From Rhodanobacter sp. (lineage in GTDB: Bacteria; Pseudomonadota; Gammaproteobacteria; Xanthomonadales; Rhodanobacteraceae): a stretch of DNA of 5,174 nt. The first letter of the stretch is position 1. Each line of letters begins with the position of its first letter. The notes under the pieces were generated by a model. That model did no database searches. It saw only the letters and a program-made list of their open reading frames with translations, and was not told where the DNA came from. Below, in pieces: positions 1 to 5,174 of the stretch. The stretch is taken from NCBI GenBank assembly GCA_026193555.1, contig JAPHUU010000406.1, positions 1 to 5,174 on the forward strand. Direction: 5' to 3'. The translations under genes and the position numbers were made by a program.

Positions 1-1922
1 CCCTCGCCTTCGACCGTTCCGATGCCGTCACCTTCGGCAACGTCATCAGCGGCAGCGGCAGCCTGGCCAAGGCCGGCAGCGGCACGCTTACGCTGACCGG
101 CGTCAACAGCTACGCCGGTGGCACCTCCCTGACCACGGGCACGCTGCTGCTGGGCAACGCCTCGGCCATTGGCAGCGGCACGCTGGCCATGGCCGCGTTC
201 ACAACCGTCGGCTTCACCAGCTCGTTCACCCTGGCCAATGACATCACCCTGTCCGGCGATCCCACGGTCGACGTGGGCAGTGGGCTCACCACCACGCTCA
301 GTGGCGGCATCAGCGACGGCACCCTGCCCGGCGACCTGGTCAAGACGGGCACCGGCACGCTGGTCCTGACCGGTATCGACACCTATACCGGCAGCACCAC
401 GGTGGCCGCCGGCACGCTCGACGTCGCGGGCAGCCTCGTCAGCAGCGTCAGCGTCGACAGCGGCGCCACGTTGGCCGGTAATGGCAGCACGGGCGGCATG
501 ACGATCGCCAGCGGCGGCATCGTCGCTCCCGGCGGCAGCGCCATCGGCACACTAACAGTGAACGGCAACTTGAGCCTTGCCGCCGGCTCGATCTACCAGC
601 TCGATGCCACCGACACGGGCAGCAGCGACCTGATCCATGCCACCGGCACGGCGACCCTGGGCGGCGGTTCGGTGGTCACCCTGGCCGCGGGCAGCAACTG
701 GACGCCCTCGACCCGCTACACCATCGTGACCAGCGACGGCGGTGTAAGCGGCAACTTCGGCACGGCGAGCTCGAACTTCGCCTTCCTGACCCCGACCCTG
801 AGCTACGACGCCAACCATGCGTACCTGACCCTGGCGCGCAACGACATCCAGCTGGCCTCGGTCGGGATAACGCCGAACCAGATCCATACCGGCGTGGCGA
901 TCGATACCCTGGCTTACGGCAATGCAATCTACGACGCCATCCTGCCGCTGGCGTCGGGGCCGGCGCGGGCCGCGCTCGACGAACTGGCCGGCAACGGTCT
1001 CGCCAGCACGCGCACCGCGATCATCGATGACAGCCACTACGTGCGCGATGCGATCAACAGCCACCTGCAAGGCGTGCAGGGTGCCGGGGCGGTTTCTCGC
1101 AACGATGCCCGGGGCAGCGCCTGGGCCAGCGCCTGGGGTCACGGCGGCAACCACGACGGCAACGGCAATGCCGCCGCCATGCACGGCAACGGCAGCGGCC
1201 TGCTGGTCGGTGCCGACCGCGACCTGGGTGCCTGGCGCGTGGGCGCGGTGGCCGGGCTCGGCCAGCTGTCCAACCGCACCGACGGCGCCGCCGATGCCCA
1301 CAGCACCTCCACCGTGGCGGGCCTCTACAGCGGCCTCGACCTGGGCGCCTGGCAGCTGCAGGGTGGCTTGGCGCACAGCTGGTACACCACGGACAGCCAC
1401 CGCACCATCGCCGTGGCGGGTCTCGCCGGCACGGCCTCGGCCAGCTACCACAACGGGGTAACCCAGGCCTACGTGGATGGCGGCTACCGCATCCAGTTCG
1501 CGCAGGGCAGCCTCACGCCCTACCTCGACCTGGCACGGGTCCGCCTGCATCAGGATGCGATCAACGAGAACGGCAATCCGGCGGCACTGCACGTGCAGGC
1601 CGGCACCAGCAACGTGAACTACGGCACGCTGGGCCTGCGTGGCGTGTTCGACTCGACCTCGGGTACCCAGCTGTATGCCAACGTGGGCTTCCAGCATGCC
1701 TGGGGCGATCGCTCCTCGGTCAACTGGCAGACGTTTGCCCAGGGCGGCACTGGCAACTTCAGCGTCGACGGCCTGCCGGTGGCGATGAACGCCGGCATCG
1801 TCGATCTGGGCGTCCGCTTCAACGTGGCCAGCAACGTCACCGTCGATGCGGGCTACCACGGCCAGTTCGCCAGCGATGCCACGGATCAGGGCGCGCGGAT
1901 GTCGCTCAACGTCAGCTTCTGA
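1..1922 (+). CDS. Autotransporter (type Va secretion), 3' part: passenger repeats plus complete outer-membrane beta-barrel
   Basis: The reading frame is open from the left edge (first full codon at base 3) to TGA 1920-1922, giving 639 residues. The start lies outside the window, and the in-frame ATG at 189 is internal because repeat sequence continues upstream of it. Residues 17-52 and 108-143 are two passenger-associated repeats (GTLTLTG..Y.GGT...GTL). Residues about 144-289 form a Gly/Ser/Thr-rich beta-helix end with the common APGGSAIGTLTVNGNLSLAAGS motif. Residues about 290-355 are a helical linker. Residues about 370-639 match the autotransporter barrel family in length and pattern (SAWASAWGH, GLLVGADRDLGAWRVG, TPYLDLARVRL), ending in alternating hydrophobics and terminal Phe (RMSLNVSF), the usual BAM signal. 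There is no Cys, as is common for secreted passengers. The barrel sits in the outer membrane and exports the N-terminal passenger. The passenger's activity (adhesin, enzyme or other) cannot be told because its N-terminal part is missing. Confidence 0.93.
   Translation, partial: LAFDRSDAVTFGNVISGSGSLAKAGSGTLTLTGVNSYAGGTSLTTGTLLLGNASAIGSGTLAMAAFTTVGFTSSFTLANDITLSGDPTVDVGSGLTTTLSGGISDGTLPGDLVKTGTGTLVLTGIDTYTGSTTVAAGTLDVAGSLVSSVSVDSGATLAGNGSTGGMTIASGGIVAPGGSAIGTLTVNGNLSLAAGSIYQLDATDTGSSDLIHATGTATLGGGSVVTLAAGSNWTPSTRYTIVTSDGGVSGNFGTASSNFAFLTPTLSYDANHAYLTLARNDIQLASVGITPNQIHTGVAIDTLAYGNAIYDAILPLASGPARAALDELAGNGLASTRTAIIDDSHYVRDAINSHLQGVQGAGAVSRNDARGSAWASAWGHGGNHDGNGNAAAMHGNGSGLLVGADRDLGAWRVGAVAGLGQLSNRTDGAADAHSTSTVAGLYSGLDLGAWQLQGGLAHSWYTTDSHRTIAVAGLAGTASASYHNGVTQAYVDGGYRIQFAQGSLTPYLDLARVRLHQDAINENGNPAALHVQAGTSNVNYGTLGLRGVFDSTSGTQLYANVGFQHAWGDRSSVNWQTFAQGGTGNFSVDGLPVAMNAGIVDLGVRFNVASNVTVDAGYHGQFASDATDQGARMSLNVSF
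51..158 (+). repeat. Passenger-associated autotransporter repeat, copy 1
   Basis: Encodes residues 17-52 of the visible autotransporter fragment, with the core AKAGSGTLTLTGVNSYAGGT followed by GTLLLGN. This is the beta-strand repeat of the PATR type found in autotransporter passengers, where it forms a turn of the beta-helix. It aligns without gaps to copy 2, offset by 273 bp (91 residues). The repeat is conserved in protein rather than tightly in DNA, so it is an old domain repeat and not a recent duplication. Confidence 0.8.
324..431 (+). repeat. Passenger-associated autotransporter repeat, copy 2
   Basis: Encodes residues 108-143, with the core VKTGTGTLVLTGIDTYTGST followed by GTLDVAG. 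It aligns with copy 1, including the single lysine (Lys23 and Lys114, exactly one 91-residue period apart). More copies probably lie upstream in the missing part of the passenger. Confidence 0.8.
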
Positions 1923-1929
1923 AGCAGCA

Positions 1930-1957
1930 CACCCACCCGGCATCGGCCGGGTGGGTG
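1930..1957 (+). terminator. Strong hairpin after the autotransporter stop, likely terminator
   Basis: A perfect 12-bp inverted repeat (1930-1941 CACCCACCCGGC, 1946-1957 its complement) encloses the 4-base loop ATCG and begins 7 bases after the stop codon. An outer GAAG (1921-1924) can also pair with CTTC (1959-1962) across an uneven internal loop. The position and strength fit a factor-independent terminator. However, no T-run follows (the next bases are ACTTCAGG), so termination may be partial, or the hairpin may mainly protect the mRNA 3' end. Confidence 0.7.
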
Positions 1958-2142
1958 ACTTCAGGCGGGCAGCAATCACACGCTGGCGCTGGGAGCGGTC
2001 GAGATCCGGCGCAAGGCCGGAAACGCAACGCAGTCCTCGAGAATGTCAGCGAACCGGGGCAATATCCTTCTCCAACGCCACATGCGACAGCATTTACCCA
2101 CAAGCCTGGCGCATTTCCTTCTCCTCGCTCCTCGATCGATCC
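1958..2142. other. Intergenic stretch between the autotransporter terminator and the GNAT promoter region, no gene seen
   Basis: Short open frames exist on both strands here, but their translations show no domain-like pattern, no good ribosome binding site and no recognisable family. A small hairpin is visible (TCCGGC 2005-2010, loop GCAAG, GCCGGA 2016-2021) without a T-run. The right part, from about 2110, is pyrimidine-rich (TTTCCTTCTCCTCGCTCC) and less GC-rich than the flanking genes, as expected near a promoter. Confidence 0.5.
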
Positions 2143-2171
2143 TTGAGCGACCGCTGGAAAGAACGTATACG
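2143..2171 (+). promoter_or_regulatory. Candidate sigma70-type promoter for the GNAT-like gene
   Basis: TTGAGC (2143-2148) and TATACG (2166-2171) are separated by 17 bases and match the -35 and -10 consensus at 4 of 6 positions each. This would place the transcript start near 2178 and give a leader of about 100 bases. The -10 lies in the 8-bp palindrome CGTATACG (2164-2171). The -35 overlaps one arm of a short inverted repeat (CGCTC 2126-2130, GAGCG 2145-2149) around TCGATCGA (2132-2139). These could be operator-like, but such short palindromes also occur by chance. A weaker alternative -35 is TTGATT at 2173-2178. Confidence 0.3.
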
Positions 2172-2263
2172 CTTGATTATTGTTCCTCTCGATCATTCCA
2201 TGCAGGTCATGCCCACAGCGCCATGCCACGTCCTCTGGAACACGAACAAGTTGGCATAAGCGC

Positions 2264-2269
2264 AGGAAG
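2264..2269 (+). promoter_or_regulatory. Shine-Dalgarno site that sets the GNAT gene start at 2276
   Basis: AGGAAG ends 6 bases before ATG 2276, which is good spacing. The longer in-frame alternative, ATG 2180, has no comparable site, and its 32 extra residues (Cys-, Ser- and Arg-rich) look like translated leader. The start at 2276 is therefore preferred. Confidence 0.65.
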
Positions 2270-2275
2270 TGGTTC

Positions 2276-2779
2276 ATGAGCAAGACCCGCAATGATCCGG
2301 TGAAAAACATTGATCGCTTTCAGGTCCGCTGGGTATTCGGCAGCGTCGGGGACATGCTGCGACAGCAACTGGTGGCGTTCTGGCTAAGGGAAGGCGCGCT
2401 GCCCGATGCCGATGAGGCGTGGCGCCGCGCCTTTGAAGTCGCTTGCGTGCTGGTCGACGGCGTGAGCGGCGATATTGCTGGCGTCTGCACCGTTGCCATT
2501 CGGCTGGATGAGCATGGTCGATCCTGCGGATTCGTGCGCATTTTCATCCGCCCGGACAGCCGCTTTCTGGGCCTTAACTTTCGTCTGATGAAACGCATGG
2601 TCGAAGGATTCATTGCACTAGTGCACGAACCTGGCGCACCGCAGCGGTTGACGGCCACCATCGAGAACCGCAAGATCGAGCGCCGCGGTGCACAGCGCAT
2701 TCTTGCAAGGCTGGGTTTTGTCAACGTCGGCACCGCGCCGAATGGCGAGATGCTGATCGAGCGCAAGCTGACAGCGTAA
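2276..2779 (+). CDS. GNAT-like N-acetyltransferase, substrate unknown
   Basis: A 167-residue cytoplasmic-looking protein with no signal peptide or membrane segment. The pattern fits a GNAT (Gcn5-related) acyl-CoA-dependent N-acyltransferase. A helical N-terminal part contains LREGALPDADEAWRRAFEVAC (about 37-57). A strand-turn-strand follows (VACVLVDGVSGDIAGVCTVAIR, 55-76). FVRIFIRPDSRFLGLN (86-101) sits where the acetyl-CoA pyrophosphate loop lies. ATIENRKIERRGAQRILARLGFVNVG (127-152) resembles the usual end motif (EN......L.r.GF..vG). The loop reads R96-F-L-G-L-N101, whereas the consensus is Q/R-x-x-G-x-G/A, so the last position is atypical. The gene stands alone: terminator and promoter-like DNA lie before it and 450 bp without a gene follow, so context gives no substrate hint. 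Codon choice is somewhat more relaxed than in aat or ispG, a weak hint of separate origin. The fold call is inferred from pattern alone; a hypothetical protein of another family remains possible. Confidence 0.65.
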   Translation: MSKTRNDPVKNIDRFQVRWVFGSVGDMLRQQLVAFWLREGALPDADEAWRRAFEVACVLVDGVSGDIAGVCTVAIRLDEHGRSCGFVRIFIRPDSRFLGLNFRLMKRMVEGFIALVHEPGAPQRLTATIENRKIERRGAQRILARLGFVNVGTAPNGEMLIERKLTA

Positions 2780-3232
2780 GCGCCGACTCGTTCAACCTGC
2801 GTGCATCGGACACGTCGAAGGCGTTGCCTGGAACTGCTGGACAAGGCCACCGACCTGCGTTGTGCTGCATGACACCTTCTGAGGTTGCGCCATCGGCGCC
2901 GAGCCTTGGGCATCGTCGCGAATTGATCGCTTGCCGCATTGGCCTGGGCCCGCGACCGCGTCTGCGCCGATGGGTCACATGCACTTGCTCATCGTGGTCG
3001 ACCGCCAGCGTGGGAATCCTTCCCGCCGCTCCGGCACGGCGGCGATGCCACTGCCTTGCGCAGTTTGCGCCATCGCCACGGTCGGCGTATTCATGCCACT
3101 ATCCAGTCGATGCCGGTGGGAAATCGCCGTGACGAGGGGCGCATCAAGGCGCAATACCTGGGCAGTCGATTCGAACACGACCGAAACTGCGCCCCCTGCC
3201 CACTCCAAATCGCAATCCCGACGGACCTGACG
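2780..3232. other. Long intergenic stretch before aat, no convincing gene
   Basis: This stretch of about 450 bp lies between the GNAT stop and the aat start. Several open frames run through it on both strands, including one in frame with aat from 2939. Their translations are Arg/Pro/Ala-rich, lack motifs, and look like chance frames in GC-rich DNA. No clear terminator follows the GNAT gene. A weak promoter-like pair lies upstream of aat (TTGCGC 3065-3070, 17 bases, TATTCA 3088-3093; 3 of 6 matches each). An 11-bp direct repeat, TTGCGCCATCG, occurs at 2885-2895 and 3065-3075. The T-loop-like TTCGAAC near 3170 is not part of a foldable tRNA. The region could hold the aat leader, a small RNA or a decayed gene, but nothing in it decides this. 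Confidence 0.5.
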
Positions 3233-3955
3233 ATGCTCCGCCTGCCCCTGCTCGATCCGAACGCGCCGGAACAGTTCCCCGATCCGCGCCTCGCATTGAA
3301 GGAACCCAACGGTCTGCTTGCTTTCGGCGGCGACCTGTCGACCCGGCGACTGCTGGCAGCCTACCGGCGCGGCATCTTTCCGTGGTTCAGCGAGGGCGAG
3401 CCGATCCTGTGGTGGTCGCCCGACCCGCGTTGCGTGTTTCGCACCGATCGTTTGAAGGCCAATCGCAGCCTGCGCCGCACCCTGGCGGGCAACGATTGGC
3501 AGGTCAGCGTCGACCGGGCCTTTCGCGAAGTGATGCTGGCCTGCGCGGCGCCGCGCCCGGACCAGGCCGGGACATGGATCAGTCCGGAGATGGTGGATGC
3601 CTATACGGCCCTGCATGCCCTGGGCCATGCCCACAGCGTCGAGGTGTGGGACGGCGAGCGACTGGTCGGCGGCATCTACGGGGTGAGCATCGGTCGGATG
3701 TTCTGCGGCGAATCCATGTTCAGTGCCTGCAGTGGCGGCTCGAAGATGGCGTTGGTGGCGTTGGCGCAATTGCTGCGCGGCTGGGATTTCCCGTTGATCG
3801 ACGGCCAGGTCAGCAATCCGCATCTGCTGCAGCTGGGTGCGCTGGAGATTCCGCGCGCCGACTTTCTGGACGCGGCGCACGCGTTGTGCGTGCAAGCCTT
3901 CGATGCCACGGCGTGGCAGACGGTTGCGTCGCAACCGGCCTCCGCCTACCTCTGA
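3233..3955 (+). CDS. aat: Leucyl/phenylalanyl-tRNA--protein transferase
   Basis: Aat is a cytoplasmic enzyme that transfers Leu or Phe from aminoacyl-tRNA to the N-terminus of proteins starting with Lys or Arg. This creates N-degrons read by ClpS and degraded by ClpAP. The 240-residue length is normal for the family (E. coli Aat is about 234). Signature motifs appear in order: EPNGLLAFGGDLS (24-36), YRRGIFPWFSEGEPILWWSPDPR (44-66), TWI (114-116), GHAHSVEVW (131-139), GGIYGV (146-151), FCGESMFS (157-164), SK (170-171) and LIDGQVSN (188-195). Glu160, Asp190 and Gln192 align with E. coli Glu156, Asp186 and Gln188 of the active site, and Trp115 with Trp111. ATG 3233 is chosen because it puts the conserved region at the usual distance from the N-terminus. 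The frame is open about 300 bases further upstream, but that part is unlike the family. The ribosome site is weak (ACGGAC, 3221-3226). The gene converges with ispG, with 18 bp between stop codons. Confidence 0.96.
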   Translation: MLRLPLLDPNAPEQFPDPRLALKEPNGLLAFGGDLSTRRLLAAYRRGIFPWFSEGEPILWWSPDPRCVFRTDRLKANRSLRRTLAGNDWQVSVDRAFREVMLACAAPRPDQAGTWISPEMVDAYTALHALGHAHSVEVWDGERLVGGIYGVSIGRMFCGESMFSACSGGSKMALVALAQLLRGWDFPLIDGQVSNPHLLQLGALEIPRADFLDAAHALCVQAFDATAWQTVASQPASAYL

Positions 3956-3973
3956 CCGCCCGTTGTCGGCCGC

Positions 3974-5174
3974 TCAGCCGGCGCCGTCGGCACCGCCGCG
4001 ACCGGCATAGGTGCGCTCGACGTAGTCATCCAGGATGCTGACGAACTCGGCCGCGATATTGTCGCCGCGCAGGGTCATTGCCTTGACCCCGTCGATGAAC
4101 ACCGGTGCCGCCGGTGCCTCGCCGTTGCCGGGCAGCGAAATGCCGATGTTGGCGTGCTTGGATTCGCCCGGACCGTTGACGATGCAGCCCATCACCGCCA
4201 GGGTGAGGTTCTCCACGCCGTCGTATTTCACCCGCCACAGCGGCATCTGCTCGCGCACGTGTTCCTGCACGGTCTTGGCCAGCACCTGGAAGAACTCGCT
4301 GGTGGTGCGGCCGCAACCCGGGCACGCGGTGACCAGCGGAGTGAACGAGCGCAGGCCCATGGTCTGCAGCAGCTCCTGCGCCACGATCACCTCGCCGCTG
4401 CGCGCACCGCCCGGCTCCGGCGTGAGCGAGATGCGGATGGTGTCGCCGATACCCTCCTGCAGCAGCACCGCCAGCGCGGCGCTGGAGGCGGTGATGCCCT
4501 TGGAACCCATGCCGGCCTCGGTCAGGCCCAGGTGCAACGCGTAGTCGCAGCGCGCGGCGAGGTCGCGATACACCGCGATCAGCTCCTGCACCCCGGACAC
4601 CTTGCACGACAGGATGATTCGGTCGCGCGCCAGGCCGATCTCCTCGGCCTTCGCGGCCGAGTCCAGCGCCGAGCGGATCAACGCCTCGCGCGCCACGTGC
4701 GAGGCATCCCATGGTTCGGCGCGGGTGTGGTTCTGATCCATCAGCATCGCGACCATGCGCTGGTCCAGCGAGCCCCAGTTGGCGCCGATGCGCACCGGCT
4801 TGTCGTAGCGCAGCGCCATCTCGATGATCGCGCCGAACTGGCTGTCCTTCTTCTTGCCGAAGCCCACGTTGCCGGGGTTGATGCGGTACTTCGCCAGCGC
4901 CTCGGCGCAGGCCGGCTCGGCCTCCAGCAACTGATGACCGTTGTAGTGAAAGTCGCCGATGATCGGCACCTCCACGCCCATCATCGCCAGCCGTTCGGCG
5001 ATCCGCGGCACCGCCGCGGCGGCGGCCGGCGTATTGACCGTGATGCGCACCAGCTCGGAGCCGGCGCGGGCCAGTTCGGCGATCTGCTTCGCGGTGCTGG
5101 CGGGGTCCTCGGTGTCGGTGTTGGTCATCGACTGCACCACGATCGGTGCACCGGCGCCGACGCGCACGTTGCCG
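3974..5174 (-). CDS. ispG: 4-hydroxy-3-methylbut-2-en-1-yl diphosphate synthase (IspG/GcpE), 5' end beyond window
   Basis: IspG is the iron-sulfur enzyme that reductively converts methylerythritol cyclodiphosphate (MEcPP) to HMBPP, the penultimate step of the MEP isoprenoid pathway, with electrons from flavodoxin or ferredoxin. The visible 399 residues run from [18 protein letters not shown] at the right edge to TGA (complement of 3974-3976). The frame is open at the edge, so roughly the first 20 residues are missing, and the GTG at 5165-5167 is an internal Val codon. Landmarks are QSMTNTDT (14-21), [25 protein letters not shown], and the [4Fe-4S] ligands in ACPGCG (Cys284, Cys287) and GCIVNGPGE (Cys330, Glu337). 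These correspond to E. coli Cys270, Cys273, Cys305 and Glu312. The fragment already exceeds E. coli IspG (372), so this is the longer form typical of xanthomonads and betaproteobacteria. The C-terminal tail (GRGGADGAG) is low-complexity. All key residues are present. Confidence 0.97.
   Translation of the reverse strand, partial: GNVRVGAGAPIVVQSMTNTDTEDPASTAKQIAELARAGSELVRITVNTPAAAAAVPRIAERLAMMGVEVPIIGDFHYNGHQLLEAEPACAEALAKYRINPGNVGFGKKKDSQFGAIIEMALRYDKPVRIGANWGSLDQRMVAMLMDQNHTRAEPWDASHVAREALIRSALDSAAKAEEIGLARDRIILSCKVSGVQELIAVYRDLAARCDYALHLGLTEAGMGSKGITASSAALAVLLQEGIGDTIRISLTPEPGGARSGEVIVAQELLQTMGLRSFTPLVTACPGCGRTTSEFFQVLAKTVQEHVREQMPLWRVKYDGVENLTLAVMGCIVNGPGESKHANIGISLPGNGEAPAAPVFIDGVKAMTLRGDNIAAEFVSILDDYVERTYAGRGGADGAG

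Noticed and set aside
552..1979. A 475-residue open frame on the minus strand opposite the autotransporter
   Set aside because: Its translation is a repetitive Ala/Val/Gly/Arg mix without motifs and runs across the terminator hairpin. It mirrors the codon bias of the well-supported plus-strand autotransporter, a common artefact in GC-rich DNA.
2180..2275. A longer N-terminus for the GNAT-like protein, starting at ATG 2180
   Set aside because: The extra 32 residues are Cys/Ser/Arg-rich and unlike a protein domain, ATG 2180 lacks a ribosome site, and AGGAAG is ideally placed for ATG 2276.
3160..3190. A tRNA-like T-loop (TTCGAAC) upstream of aat
   Set aside because: Only 4 of the 5 T-stem pairs form, no matching acceptor stem is found about 65 bases upstream, and no CCA end follows. 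This is a chance match.
2939..3232. An N-terminal extension of Aat in the same open frame
   Set aside because: Aat proteins begin only about 20 residues before the EPNGLLA motif. The upstream translation is Arg-rich with no family resemblance.
2975..3934. A 319-residue open frame on the minus strand opposite aat
   Set aside because: Arg/Gln/Ala-rich with no recognisable family. It lies fully antisense to aat, whose family motifs are unmistakable.
5165..5167. GTG as the start codon of ispG
   Set aside because: The frame continues upstream to the window edge with family-like sequence (GNVRVG), so this is an internal Val codon and the true start is outside the window.

Overview
The window is strongly GC-rich DNA from a Gram-negative proteobacterium. 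Its genes point to a gammaproteobacterium of the Xanthomonadales/Lysobacterales, possibly a Rhodanobacteraceae relative (Dyella, Rhodanobacter, Luteibacter, Frateuria). This placement is inferred from three things: the long form of IspG with the [10 protein letters not shown] motif, typical of xanthomonads and betaproteobacteria; an Aat leucyl/phenylalanyl transferase; and a large type V autotransporter. The genus cannot be fixed from the sequence alone.

Layout. (1) 1-1922, plus strand: the 3' end of a large autotransporter gene. It holds two passenger-associated beta-strand repeats, a terminal passenger segment, a helical linker and a complete C-terminal outer-membrane beta-barrel ending in Phe. 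The gene starts outside the window. (2) 1930-1957: a perfect 12-bp hairpin just after the autotransporter stop, probably its terminator. (3) About 320 bp without a recognisable gene, carrying a candidate promoter. (4) 2276-2779, plus strand: a small 167-residue GNAT-like acetyltransferase, apparently a single-gene unit. (5) About 450 bp without a convincing gene. (6) 3233-3955, plus strand: aat, complete, with the family's catalytic residues in place. (7) 3974 to the window end, minus strand: ispG (gcpE), lacking only its N-terminal codons, converging on aat with an 18-bp gap.

The genes do not form one pathway. The autotransporter is a surface protein, the GNAT protein modifies an unknown substrate, Aat feeds the N-degron (ClpS/ClpAP) protein-degradation route, and IspG catalyses the penultimate MEP-pathway step toward isoprenoids. 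The right half (aat, ispG) is core housekeeping DNA. The left half (autotransporter, GNAT, long intergenic stretches) looks more accessory. I found no CRISPR array, insertion sequence, tRNA or rRNA, and no convincing sign of a new multi-gene system. The least explained items are the orphan GNAT gene with its degenerate CoA-binding loop and the two long gene-free stretches around it.
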